A DNA stretch of 16,055 nucleotides from an uncultured Eubacteriales bacterium (GTDB lineage: Bacteria > Bacillota > Clostridia > Christensenellales > Aristaeellaceae): the NCBI GenBank assembly GCA_944353735.1, contig CALVPU010000151.1, forward strand, positions 1 to 16,055. The letters are read 5' to 3'. Position numbers and translations under genes: made by a program. The notes beneath the pieces are model-generated. The model ran no database searches, was not told the DNA's origin, and worked only from the letters and a program-made list of their open reading frames with translations. Shown here piece after piece: positions 1 through 7,141 of the stretch (positions are counted from its first letter, which is position 1; each line of letters starts with the position of its first letter).

Positions 1-1425
1 GGCGTCCTGCCATTCGCCGACGATGTTGCCATCGCGGTCGGCGGCGGCGTACTGCCAGCGGCAGGCGTATTCCACGCCCTCATAGCCCTCCAGCGTCGCG
101 GTCAGCGTGATGATGCTGCCGAGCTGCAGCGTCTCGGTATCGCGGCTGACCTGCACGCTCACCCGGCGCTCCGGCGCGGGCTGCGGCGCTTCCGTCGGCA
201 GCGGTTCCACCGTCGGCAGCGGTTCCACCGTCGGCAGCGGCTCTTCCGTCGGCAGCGGCTCTTCCGTCGGCAGCGGCTCCTCCGTCGGCAGCGGCTCTTC
301 CGTCGGCAGCGGCGCTTCCGTGGCGTCGAGCGACGGGACCTCGCCGGCGGCGTGCACCAGGTCCGCGCGGATGTAGCCGGTCAGGCCGCCGGCGGTCACG
401 CGCAGCCACGTCTCGCCCTCGGCGTTGACGGTCTTGCCGAGCACTTCGACGGCGGCAAATCTGGACAGCTGCGCCAGCGCCTCGCCGGACACGCCGGGTT
501 CGCTGCGCAGGTTGACGCTGTCGGCATCGACATAGGAGGTATCCGGCGCCGGCGTCTCTTCCGGCTCGTAGCGGACGTCCGCCATGAACACGCGGATGCC
601 GTCCACGGTATGGTAACTCGCCTCGGCGGCGATGCAAGCCTCGGTCCCGGCGCGGTCGGGGCGCTCGAGCGGCGCGGCGTAGAAATACGCGCGCTCGCAG
701 GCGCCGGCGAAGCGGGTGCGGTCGGTGTCGAAATACACCTCGTACAGGCAGCCGCCGTCATAAACCGCCGCCTCGCGCGCCACCATCACGCACGCGCTCA
801 GCAGCTCGCCGAGCTTCTCCGTGCGGTTCGCGTCGCGGTACAGCGCCGTGCCGGCGGGCACATAGGCGTAGGCGGAAACGAACGGGTCCGGCGTGGGCGC
901 GAGCGTCAGCTCCGGCAGCGGCGTCGCGGTGCCGGGAATGACGATCTCGGAGGTCTCGCCGTCGGGCTCCATCGAGGGCACAGGCGTCTCCGGCGCAGGG
1001 CTGGGCGTTTCCGTCTCAACGGGCGTCTCCGTCTCCGCGGGCGTCTCCGTCTCGGCGGGCGTTTCCGTCTCCGCGGGCGTCTCCGTCTCGGCGGGGACTT
1101 CCGTCTCAGCAGGCGTTTCCGTCTCAGCAGGCGTTTCCGTCTCGGCGGGAGCTTCCGTCTCGGCGGGGACTTCCGTCTCAACGGGCGTCTCCGTCTCTAC
1201 GGGGACTTCCGTCTCCGCGGGCGTTTCCGTCTCCGCGGGCGTCTCCGTCTCGGCGGGAGCCTCCGCTACCGCCGGAACGTCCGCTTCCGGCTCTGGCTGC
1301 GGCACTTCCGGCGCGGGCGTCTCCACCTGCGGCGCCGGGCTTTCCTCCGCCAGCGCAAGAAGGCCCATGCTGGTCAGGACGATCGCCAGCGCGAGCGCTA
1401 GGGCGAGCAGCTTCTTCAATTTCAT
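1..1425 (-). CDS. Secreted repeat-rich SH3/Ig-like surface protein (C-terminus cut off by window edge)
   Basis: The frame is open from the ATG at 1425 to base 1 (475 codons, no stop), so the gene is truncated by the window. I chose this ATG because AGGAGG lies 9 bases upstream; an in-frame ATG at 1434 abuts the SD directly. Order: signal peptide (residues 1-26, MKLKKLLALALALAIVLTS then a hydrophobic run to ALA); a Pro/Glu/Thr linker with 14 six-residue AETETP-type repeats (about 57-141); an unrecognised segment with several Cys (about 172-290); a bacterial SH3 domain (about 297-357, containing VNLRSEP and GYIRADLV); seven PLPTEE-type repeats (about 369-410); then the start of an Ig-like domain (ITLTATLEGYEG, WQYAA). 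SH3 and Ig-like modules in exported Clostridia proteins usually bind the wall or form stalks. The role is inferred as a surface protein; the ligand is unknown. An inverted-repeat-flanked promoter and a recombinase gene lie upstream. Confidence 0.85.
   Translation of the reverse strand, partial: MKLKKLLALALALAIVLTSMGLLALAEESPAPQVETPAPEVPQPEPEADVPAVAEAPAETETPAETETPAETEVPVETETPVETEVPAETEAPAETETPAETETPAETEVPAETETPAETETPAETETPAETETPVETETPSPAPETPVPSMEPDGETSEIVIPGTATPLPELTLAPTPDPFVSAYAYVPAGTALYRDANRTEKLGELLSACVMVAREAAVYDGGCLYEVYFDTDRTRFAGACERAYFYAAPLERPDRAGTEACIAAEASYHTVDGIRVFMADVRYEPEETPAPDTSYVDADSVNLRSEPGVSGEALAQLSRFAAVEVLGKTVNAEGETWLRVTAGGLTGYIRADLVHAAGEVPSLDATEAPLPTEEPLPTEEPLPTEEPLPTEEPLPTVEPLPTVEPLPTEAPQPAPERRVSVQVSRDTETLQLGSIITLTATLEGYEGVEYACRWQYAAADRDGNIVGEWQDA
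194..319 (-). repeat. 18-bp coding tandem repeat (PLPTEE units)
   Basis: There are seven contiguous 18-base units with the + strand core GTCGGCAGCGG. On the minus strand they encode PLPTEE or PLPTVE, ending in PLPTEAP. The units differ only at a few positions, and the 18-base period preserves the reading frame. This is a Pro/Glu/Thr linker between the SH3 and Ig-like domains of the surface protein, and copy number could vary by slippage without a frameshift. Confidence 0.9.
1003..1254 (-). repeat. 18-bp coding tandem repeat (AETETP units)
   Basis: Fourteen 18-base units (+ strand core GTCTCCGTCTC or GTTTCCGTCTC) encode AETETP, AETEVP, VETETP and AETEAP variants. A fifteenth, degenerate unit follows. 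The array forms the acidic Thr/Pro-rich stalk after the signal peptide. Synonymous and conservative changes are scattered along it, so it is not a very recent expansion. Confidence 0.9.
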
Positions 1426-1592
1426 ATTCTGCATCCTCCTCTGGCAGGTCCGGCACCTTCCGAGCACTGCGGACCGAATGATTTGCACCGCCGCTTCGGC
1501 TGAGTTCGGCAAGCGGTCCTCCATGAAACAGCAAAAAACCGCGGGACTGTTTCATCATCCGCGGACGCAAGGTGCTTGTATTGGGACAAATC
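1426..1592 (-). promoter_or_regulatory. Structured leader upstream of the surface-protein gene
   Basis: Between the surface gene and the inverted-repeat segment there is no coding frame of merit but several hairpins. A perfect 9-bp stem ATGAAACAG/CTGTTTCAT is formed by 1523-1531 and 1547-1555. Nearer the gene, CCGCTT (1491-1496) can pair with AAGCGG (1511-1516), whereas GGACCG (1471-1476) can pair with CGGTCC (1514-1519). The last two stems share bases 1514-1516 and so exclude each other. The stems are seen directly; a regulatory role is inferred. It matches no riboswitch class I recognise. Confidence 0.4.
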
Positions 1593-1714
1593 GTAGACAT
1601 TGTGCGCCATTTATGCTATAATTGCAAAGAATAAGAAAAACGGCGCAATGGGTGCCTTGCAGAAGGGCGAAACGGGTGGTTTTGTGCACCGAATGGATGG
1701 TGCGTGATGTCTAC
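1593..1714. repeat. Imperfect inverted repeats flanking a promoter (candidate invertible segment)
   Basis: The left arm 1593-1610 (GTAGACATTGTGCGCCAT) and the reverse complement of 1697-1714 (GTAGACATCACGCACCAT) match at 14 of 18 positions, and all four differences are transitions. The arms enclose 86 bases that include the -10 box of a strong + strand promoter, whose -35 lies inside the left arm. The serine recombinase gene ends 25 bases to the right and a repeat-rich surface-protein gene starts to the left. This is the arrangement of invertase-controlled promoters, but inversion is not demonstrated and the arms are imperfect. Confidence 0.45.
1594..1622 (+). promoter_or_regulatory. Sigma-A-type promoter reading rightward
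   Basis: TAGACA (1594-1599), a 17-base spacer, then TATAAT (1617-1622) preceded by TG at 1614-1615, so it also has an extended -10. It points away from the surface-protein gene and antisense into the recombinase gene, with no sensible + strand gene downstream. If the flanking inverted repeats recombined, it would point at the surface gene. Confidence 0.65.
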
Positions 1715-1738
1715 ATCGCGCGCCACATGGAATTTGTG

Positions 1739-2356
1739 TTAGTATAAATTAAACCTTTCGCCAGGCGTCTTTTCCGCCCAGCGCAGAAACGTTTTGTGGG
1801 ATACGTGCAACCGCCGCGCCGCCTCGCGGGCGGAGATCCCGCCGCTCTTCCACGCCGCCAGGCATTCCACAAAGTTCTCCGGGCGCTGTTTGGGCGGCGG
1901 ACCAAAGCGGACGCCTCGCTTGCGCGCTGCGGCGATGCCTTCCGCCTGCCGCTGGCGGAGAAATTCCCGCTCCGTCTGCGCCACGTAGGACAGCAGCTGC
2001 AGCACGAGGTCGGCAATCAGCGTGCCGGTCAGGCTGCGGGACTGGCGGGTATCGAGCAACGGCATGTCCAGCACCACGATGGCGGCCTTCTTCTGCTTGG
2101 TGATCAGGCGCCACTGTTCGAGGATATCCTCGTAATTGCGCCCGAGCCGGTCGATGCTCTTGATGACCAGCACGTCGCCCTCGCGGATGCGTTTGATCAG
2201 CCGGCGGTAGCGCGGACGGTTAAAGTCCTTGCCGGACTGCTTGTCGAGGAAGATGTTCTTTCGCTCGACGCCGAACTGCTCCATCGCCAGTATCTGCCGG
2301 TCCTCGCGCTGATCCCGCGTCGATACGCGCACATAGCCATACGTTGTCTCTGTCAT
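1739..2356 (-). CDS. Serine recombinase (resolvase/invertase family)
   Basis: 205 residues, the usual size for small resolvases and invertases. The N-terminal catalytic domain has YGYVRVSTRDQ with the nucleophilic Ser, then LDKQSGKDFNRP and the Arg-rich IDRLGRN motif, followed by a long helix (LLSYVAQTEREF, then RQRQAEGI). The C-terminal part holds an HTH (ISAREAARRLHVSHKTFLRW) for site binding. The start is set by AGGAGG 8 bases before the ATG at 2356; an in-frame ATG at 2374 lies before the SD. A possible -10 TATACT is at 2387-2392 with only a weak -35. No transposase or other transposon genes lie nearby, so a local invertase or resolvase role is more likely than a transposon part. Its target site is not proven, but inverted repeats lie just downstream. 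Confidence 0.93.
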   Translation of the reverse strand: MTETTYGYVRVSTRDQREDRQILAMEQFGVERKNIFLDKQSGKDFNRPRYRRLIKRIREGDVLVIKSIDRLGRNYEDILEQWRLITKQKKAAIVVLDMPLLDTRQSRSLTGTLIADLVLQLLSYVAQTEREFLRQRQAEGIAAARKRGVRFGPPPKQRPENFVECLAAWKSGGISAREAARRLHVSHKTFLRWAEKTPGERFNLY

Positions 2357-2503
2357 TTTTTCGCCTCCTGTCATTTGCGTAGCTCAAGTATACGCCCGTT
2401 CTGCAAGATGTGCCCAATTCCGTGGAAATTTATTCTTTCTGTCTTTATTTCCCCATCATTGTCGCAATCCTGCCCCATGTACAGGCGGCGCGGGACGTTT
2501 TCC

Positions 2504-2547
2504 ATGAAAAAAGCGCGCAACACACTTTTCGTGTATATAACGCGCTT
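2504..2547 (-). terminator. Intrinsic terminator of the surface-protein/DUF2461/epimerase operon
   Basis: On the minus strand an AAGCGCG/CGCGCTT stem (2541-2547 with 2511-2517) encloses an inner ACAC/GTGT pairing and is followed by TTTTTTC. It lies about 30 bases past the epimerase stop. On the + strand a run of T also follows after a short gap, so it may act both ways. Confidence 0.8.
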
Positions 2548-2577
2548 GTTGATTTTTTGCTCATGCGGCGGTCGCGC

Positions 2578-3426
2578 TCAGAAGGGCGTGATCTTCAGGT
2601 CCATTGCGAACGTTTCGCCCGCGGGCAGGTGAACGGCGTCCAGCTTGCTTTCGAAGTCGCCCGCCGCGTCCAGCGGATCGTCCACGCCGTGCCACGGCTC
2701 GATGCACACGTAGGGAAGCCCCTTGCCCGCCTTCGTCCACACGCCCACCCACGGCACCTCGCCAAACTCGAAGCGCACGCCGCTGCCGTCCCGCCGGCGA
2801 AGCGTCGCGCCCGTGCTCCTGGGGCGGCGAAAGAGCATCGCGTCCGCGGCGAACAGCTCGTCCGCCAGCGCGAACTTCGCCGGCATGGGCGTGGATTCCG
2901 GCGCCAGCAGGTGGGTGGCGATGTCCAGGCGGCGGCAGTCCAGCGCACCGTCCCGCGCGAACTCGATCTCGTCCCCCGCCCCGCACAGGAAGCCCGGATG
3001 CGCGCCGAAGGAGAAGATCATCTCCCGATCCTCCTCGCATGCGACGCGCGCGCGGACGCAGAGGCTGCCGCCCTCCAGCGCGTAGCGGATCTCCAGCCGG
3101 AAGCGCCACGGATAGCGCGCGAGCGTCTCGGGGCTGGCGCGGAGAACCGCCAGCACCTCGGTCGGCGAAACCTGCCGCATGTCGAACGCGGACGTCAGGG
3201 CAAAGCCGTGCTTGGGCAGGGCGTATTCCCTTCCCTGCACGCGAACCCTGCCGTCCCTGAGCTGCCCGACGACGGGAAACAGCCACGGCGCGCGGCGCTT
3301 CCAGACGTCCGACCGTCCATTCCAGAGAACCTCCCGCCCGCGGCGCTTGTCCCAGATGCGCTGCATCTCCGCGCCCATGTCCGCAACCTCCACGAGGAGA
3401 TCGTCGTTTTCCATGCGAAACTGCAT
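2578..3426 (-). CDS. Aldose 1-epimerase family protein (galactose mutarotase-like, LacX type)
   Basis: 282 residues. It has the mutarotase-like pattern LFPVVGQL, then LPKHGFA (about 71-77), FSFGAHPGF (about 142-150) with the His expected at the sugar site, and YVCIEPWHG near residue 238, including the conserved Glu. The family interconverts alpha and beta anomers of aldoses in the cytoplasm. LacX-type members are found in sugar operons, but their exact substrates are often unknown. The ATG at 3426 has AGGAGG 6 bases upstream. It is the last gene of the apparent operon, 81 bases after the DUF2461 stop, with a terminator just behind. No sugar transport or kinase gene is next to it, so the substrate cannot be deduced. 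Confidence 0.85.
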   Translation of the reverse strand: MQFRMENDDLLVEVADMGAEMQRIWDKRRGREVLWNGRSDVWKRRAPWLFPVVGQLRDGRVRVQGREYALPKHGFALTSAFDMRQVSPTEVLAVLRASPETLARYPWRFRLEIRYALEGGSLCVRARVACEEDREMIFSFGAHPGFLCGAGDEIEFARDGALDCRRLDIATHLLAPESTPMPAKFALADELFAADAMLFRRPRSTGATLRRRDGSGVRFEFGEVPWVGVWTKAGKGLPYVCIEPWHGVDDPLDAAGDFESKLDAVHLPAGETFAMDLKITPF

Positions 3427-3507
3427 CGTACCCCTCCTTCTGCCCCGCGTCCTGCGGCGGAGCGCAAATCTGCGGCGGTCTCCACGCCGCCGGAACCGGC
3501 AGGCGCT

Positions 3508-4179
3508 TCACGCCTCCTCCGGTTCGACCTCCTGAAACCACTGGTAGAGCGGCTGCAGGCGGCGGAAGCCGGCGGCGATTTCGTCGGCGAGCCGCGGCGA
3601 GCGCAGCAGGCCGAAGTCGTTCAGGTCCCTTTCAATGTAAAAGCTCTTCGCGGGATAGAGCGCGGCGGCGGCCTCGGGCAGTCCGTCGGGCACGGCGATG
3701 CGGCGGCGGACGTCGGTATGGAGGTGGAATTCGCCGCGCAGATCGCCGCAGAGGCGCTCGAATTCGCCCGCGCCGGCGCGCAGCGCGCGGCGCATGCCGT
3801 TCATCAGCGGGCGGTTTTCGCGGTAGACGCCCATGCCAAAGCTGCCGCCATCGACGGAGAGATCGAAGTGGAACCCCAGCGTGGTGGACTTCTCCTCGCC
3901 GGGCCGGCGGAACGCCAGCCACACGTAGTCCCGGTAGGGCGACTTGTCGCGCGAAAAGCGGATGTCGCGGTTGATGCGGGCGAGCGCGCGGTTGGGGCGG
4001 CGCTCGAGCGCGTCGTCGATGCGCTCGATTGTGGGGGCGAGCGCCTCCGCCAGTGCCAGGCTCGGCTCCCGCACCGCGCGCAGGTACCAGTCGCGGTTGG
4101 CGTGGAAGAAGTCGGCGTTGTTGTTGAAGCGGATCGCCATGAAGAATTCAAACGTCTCGTCGCTGTATCCCTGAAACAT
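3508..4179 (-). CDS. DUF2461 family protein
   Basis: 223 residues, a typical length for DUF2461 (TIGR02453). The N-terminus FEFFMAIRFNNNADFFHANR and the motif RINRDIRFSRDKSPYRDY (about 68-85) are characteristic, followed by a beta-rich part (LGFHFDLSVDGGSFGMGVY) and a C-terminal helical part. The biochemical function of the family is unknown. No signal peptide is present, so it is cytoplasmic. Its ATG comes one base after the TGA of the upstream surface-protein gene (TGATATG), with no strong SD of its own, which implies translational coupling. Confidence 0.9.
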   Translation of the reverse strand: MFQGYSDETFEFFMAIRFNNNADFFHANRDWYLRAVREPSLALAEALAPTIERIDDALERRPNRALARINRDIRFSRDKSPYRDYVWLAFRRPGEEKSTTLGFHFDLSVDGGSFGMGVYRENRPLMNGMRRALRAGAGEFERLCGDLRGEFHLHTDVRRRIAVPDGLPEAAAALYPAKSFYIERDLNDFGLLRSPRLADEIAAGFRRLQPLYQWFQEVEPEEA

Positions 4180-4180
4180 A

Positions 4181-5803
4181 TCAGCCCTGCTTCCCCTTTT
4201 TGGCGCGGCGGAGGGGGACGAAGCGCGCCGTCTTGCCCATTTCCTCCTTGATGCGCTGCTTTTGCGCCGCGGCGCGCTCCTTCTTGGCTCGGCGGGCGCG
4301 GACGGAGAGGATCACCAGCGCCGCCACCAGCGCCGCCAGCACCGCGCACGAACCGATCAGCAGCGCGGTGAACAATGGCGATTCGCCCACCTGCGCGGGC
4401 GCGCCGTCGAACAGCGCCTCCTCGATGTCCTCCGGCTCGGGCTCCGCGCCTCCCGGCGCGACCTCGACGCGCACCGGCTCGGCGAAGGCGCTGTGCGTCC
4501 CGCCCGCGGCGTCCTCATAGGCGACGGTGAAGGCGAAGTCGGCGCTCTGCTCTACCTCCAACCGCACCTCGCAGGCGGTCGGCTCGCCCGTGGGCACCAC
4601 GGCGAGCTGCGCGACCTCGCCGCGCGACGCCTCGGAGATCACAGCGCGCAGCGCCGGCTCGTCGCCAAAGTTGGCAACCTCGACGGTGAACGTCACATAG
4701 CCCGCGCGGCGGATGTGCGGCAGCGACGGCTCCGCGCGCAGCGCCAGCGCCGGCTCGCCGGCGGGATCTGCCACGGCCTGGTCGTCGGTGACGAAGTCGA
4801 CGCGCGCGCCGGTGGCGTTGGCGCCGACGATGCGCCAGCGGTACACGGCGTCGCCGCGCAGCGGATAGGTGTGCGCGACCTCGACCGGCTCGCCGCCCGC
4901 GGGCACGTCGATGCCGTCGGCGATGACGCCGCCGTAGGCGTCGTCGTAGATCGTCAGCCCCACGTAGTCGACCGCGCCGGCGTTGGTCAGGCGCAGCACC
5001 GCCTCCGCCTTGTCCGAATCGAACATCGACACGCCGGCGGTCAGCTCCGCGCTGAGCCTGCCCTGCGCCTCCTCGAGCGCCGCCGCCTCCAGCCGCAGCG
5101 AATGGGTCTCATCGCCGGCGGCATAGGTCAGCACCGGTTCGGAGACGGCGCTGCCATCGACGGCGGCGCGGTGGACGAACGTCTCGCTGCCGCCGGCGGC
5201 GAGCACGTCCAGCTCCGCCTCGAAGCCGACGCCGGGATCGCTGATGACCACGTCGTCCGCCGCCGCGCCGAAATTCTCCACGCGGTAGACGATCGTCGCC
5301 GCGCCGCCGGGCGCGACCTGCCGCGCGGAGATCTCCCGCAGCAGCGTCAGCGACGGTTCCGCCGCGCCCGGCGCGAGCGGCGCCGCGACGGAAACGCTGG
5401 CGCCGCCGTCCTCCGTCTCCCACGAGACGGTGCAGTCGATCGTGCCGGCGTCCAATTCCGCCTGCGTGACCGCGTGCGCGCACGTGACCTCGCGCATCTC
5501 ATCGGCGGCGAGGTCGCCGACCGTCTCGGCGAACAGCCCGTCCGCGGAGGCGATGCGGACGCCGGCGAGCTCGTCCCCGCTCAGGTTCGTCAGCGTGAAG
5601 GTCATCTCCACCTCGCCGGGCGCGGCGACCGTCTCCGGCGTCAGCCGCACCGCCACGTCCAGCGCCGCCGCGGCCTCCTCTGCGCGCGCCGCGGTCCATC
5701 CGGCTGTCCACGCCAGCAAGAGCGCCGCCAGCGCCGCCAGCGCCCGATAATATCCTGTCCGCGCCCGCCCGCAGCGCAGCGCAGCTGAATTTCCGTTTCG
5801 CAT
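4181..5803 (-). CDS. Membrane-anchored surface protein with CARDB/DUF11-like repeats
   Basis: 540 residues. An N-terminal signal peptide (hydrophobic run about 21-37, ending ARA) is followed by roughly four beta-sandwich repeats of about 100 residues. Each contains a pattern such as APGEVEMTFTLTN, APGGAATIVYRVENFG or RAGYVTFTVEVANFG, as in CARDB/DUF11-type domains that decorate the outer face of Gram-positive cells. A transmembrane helix at about 477-501 and a basic tail of about 39 residues (RARRAKKERAAAQK) anchor it with the C-terminus inside. There is no LPXTG motif. The ATG at 5803 has GAGGA 6 bases upstream and a promoter at 5852-5880. It is the first gene of the operon with the DUF2461 and epimerase genes. 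Specific function unknown. Confidence 0.8.
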   Translation of the reverse strand: MRNGNSAALRCGRARTGYYRALAALAALLLAWTAGWTAARAEEAAAALDVAVRLTPETVAAPGEVEMTFTLTNLSGDELAGVRIASADGLFAETVGDLAADEMREVTCAHAVTQAELDAGTIDCTVSWETEDGGASVSVAAPLAPGAAEPSLTLLREISARQVAPGGAATIVYRVENFGAAADDVVISDPGVGFEAELDVLAAGGSETFVHRAAVDGSAVSEPVLTYAAGDETHSLRLEAAALEEAQGRLSAELTAGVSMFDSDKAEAVLRLTNAGAVDYVGLTIYDDAYGGVIADGIDVPAGGEPVEVAHTYPLRGDAVYRWRIVGANATGARVDFVTDDQAVADPAGEPALALRAEPSLPHIRRAGYVTFTVEVANFGDEPALRAVISEASRGEVAQLAVVPTGEPTACEVRLEVEQSADFAFTVAYEDAAGGTHSAFAEPVRVEVAPGGAEPEPEDIEEALFDGAPAQVGESPLFTALLIGSCAVLAALVAALVILSVRARRAKKERAAAQKQRIKEEMGKTARFVPLRRAKKGKQG

Positions 5804-5851
5804 GATCTGTCCTCGCTCAGCTCCTTCGGGATCTCATATCCCACCATTTTC

Positions 5852-5880
5852 ATTCTAATTCATTCCGCTGGTCCTGTCAA
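5852..5880 (-). promoter_or_regulatory. Sigma-A promoter for the surface-protein/DUF2461/epimerase operon
   Basis: TTGACA (+ strand 5875-5880), a 17-base spacer and TAGAAT (5852-5857). It would give a leader of about 40 bases before the ATG at 5803. It is divergent from the promoter at 5938-5966. Confidence 0.8.
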
Positions 5881-5937
5881 GGCGGCGGGCGCGAAAAGGC
5901 GCGTCGACACAATTTTGACATCCTTTCTTAAAAAGGG

Positions 5938-5966
5938 TGGACAAAGCATGTCGAAAGCGGTATAAT
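5938..5966 (+). promoter_or_regulatory. Sigma-A promoter for the zinc-ribbon membrane protein
   Basis: TGGACA (5938-5943), a 17-base spacer and TATAAT (5961-5966), with the start codon at 6001. It stands back to back with the divergent operon promoter, leaving about 57 bases between the two -35 boxes. Confidence 0.8.
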
Positions 5967-6000
5967 TATTTTGCAAAATGATTTCGGAGGACGCGCAACG

Positions 6001-7077
6001 ATGATCGGATCGGACATCCGAAAGTATGCCGAGCGCCGCGGGCTGCACTGCGACGGCGGCATCGCCTACGGCGTCGTCCACGGGCTGCACATCGCGCTGT
6101 CGGGCACGGCGGGCGCGAAGGTCTTGGCGGTCTACCTCTGCCCGCCCGCCGAGGCGGGCGCGCGCGCCGCAGAGCTGGAGCGCGCGCGGCAGACCCTGCT
6201 CGACTGCGACGCGCGGGAATACCGCCTGTGGCGGCAGGACCCGGTGACGGTGGAGGCGGGCGTCGCCACGGTGACCTTCGCCGACGCGCTCGGCGCGATG
6301 CGGCGCGTGGCGCGCTATATCGACGAGGTGCTGCCCCGGCTCGACGCGCCGGCGGGCAACCGCTGCGCCCATTGCGGCGCGCCGCTGGCGGGCGACGGAC
6401 GGCGCGTGCTGTTCGAGGGGCGCGCCCTGCCGGTGCACGCGGCGTGCGCCGGAGAGATGGCGCGGCGGATACAACAGGCGCCGGAGCGCCCCGACCGCGC
6501 AGTTCGCGGATTGCTGGGCGCGCTGGCGGGCGGACTGCTGGGCGCCGTCGCGTGGGCGGCGGCATACGCGCTCGGCTGCGTCACCAGCTTCGCCGGGCTG
6601 CTCATCGGCTTTCTCGCCAACCTGCTCTACGGCAAGTGCGGCGGTCCCGATCGCTGGCTGCGCGCCGCGGCGGTGGCGCTGGCGGTGATCTTCGGCGTGG
6701 CGGCGGGACAGTTTGGCGGCTGCACGATCGTGTTCGCCCGCCGTTACGCGGCGGACGGCGGCTTCGACGGCACCGGCCTGACGCGCTGGCAGTACGTCGC
6801 CACCCTGTGGGACGGCTTGCTGCTGGACGATTCCGCCGCCATCCTCGGTCGCCAGTACGACCGCATGGCGTCGAACCTGTCCGCGGCGGAGCGGGCCCTC
6901 CTGATGCCGCGCGAGGCGTTCATCGCCCAAAGCGGTCTACCCGAGACCGCCGCGGAGCGCGCCGCCCTTCGCGCCGACGCCATCGCCGGCACGCTGTTCG
7001 GACTGGTCGGCGGCGCCGGCATGATCCCCGCGCTGCGCCGCCAGCGCCGCAGGCGTGCCGTGAAGCTGCTTCGGTGA
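6001..7077 (+). CDS. Membrane protein of unknown function with zinc-ribbon-like Cys/His cluster
   Basis: 358 residues. The start ATG at 6001 follows GGAGG by 10 bases; an upstream in-frame ATG at 5971 lies before the SD. The N-terminal ~115 residues form a soluble alpha/beta region of unknown type. Next comes C122-x2-C125 with H146-x2-C149, a likely zinc site. After it are three hydrophobic segments (about 168-190, 194-212, 219-241), a loop of about 85 residues and a last hydrophobic segment (TLFGLVGGAGMIPAL) before an Arg-rich C-terminus. I do not recognise a named family. The pattern recalls conserved Clostridia membrane proteins that carry a zinc ribbon before their helices. It is a single-gene transcript with its own promoter. 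Confidence 0.75.
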   Translation: MIGSDIRKYAERRGLHCDGGIAYGVVHGLHIALSGTAGAKVLAVYLCPPAEAGARAAELERARQTLLDCDAREYRLWRQDPVTVEAGVATVTFADALGAMRRVARYIDEVLPRLDAPAGNRCAHCGAPLAGDGRRVLFEGRALPVHAACAGEMARRIQQAPERPDRAVRGLLGALAGGLLGAVAWAAAYALGCVTSFAGLLIGFLANLLYGKCGGPDRWLRAAAVALAVIFGVAAGQFGGCTIVFARRYAADGGFDGTGLTRWQYVATLWDGLLLDDSAAILGRQYDRMASNLSAAERALLMPREAFIAQSGLPETAAERAALRADAIAGTLFGLVGGAGMIPALRRQRRRRAVKLLR

Positions 7078-7104
7078 CGCCGGGATTTCTACCTATTATA
7101 TTGG

Positions 7105-7131
7105 ATGCGCGCGCCGCTTCGGCGCGCGCAT
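7105..7131 (+). terminator. Strong hairpin after the zinc-ribbon membrane protein
   Basis: A perfect 11-bp stem ATGCGCGCGCC/GGCGCGCGCAT with loop GCTTC, 27 bases past the stop at 7077. The T tract behind it is poor (TCGCTTCC), so termination efficiency is uncertain. Confidence 0.5.
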
Positions 7132-7141
7132 TCGCTTCCCC

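Noticed and set aside
352..1401. Long + strand open frame opposite the surface-protein gene
   Set aside because: It is antisense to a gene with signal peptide, SH3 domain and SD. Its sequence is Arg/Gly-rich low-complexity produced by the repeats.
2410..4251. 613-codon + strand open frame
   Set aside because: It lies opposite two well recognised genes (aldose epimerase family and DUF2461), has no SD, and has composition typical of antisense frames in GC-rich DNA.
4262..5788. 508-codon + strand open frame
   Set aside because: Antisense to the CARDB-like membrane protein; Arg/His-rich with no domain likeness.
5916..5966. TTGACA at 5916 as the -35 of the membrane-protein promoter
   Set aside because: It is 40 bases from the TATAAT; TGGACA at 5938 has the correct 17-base spacing.
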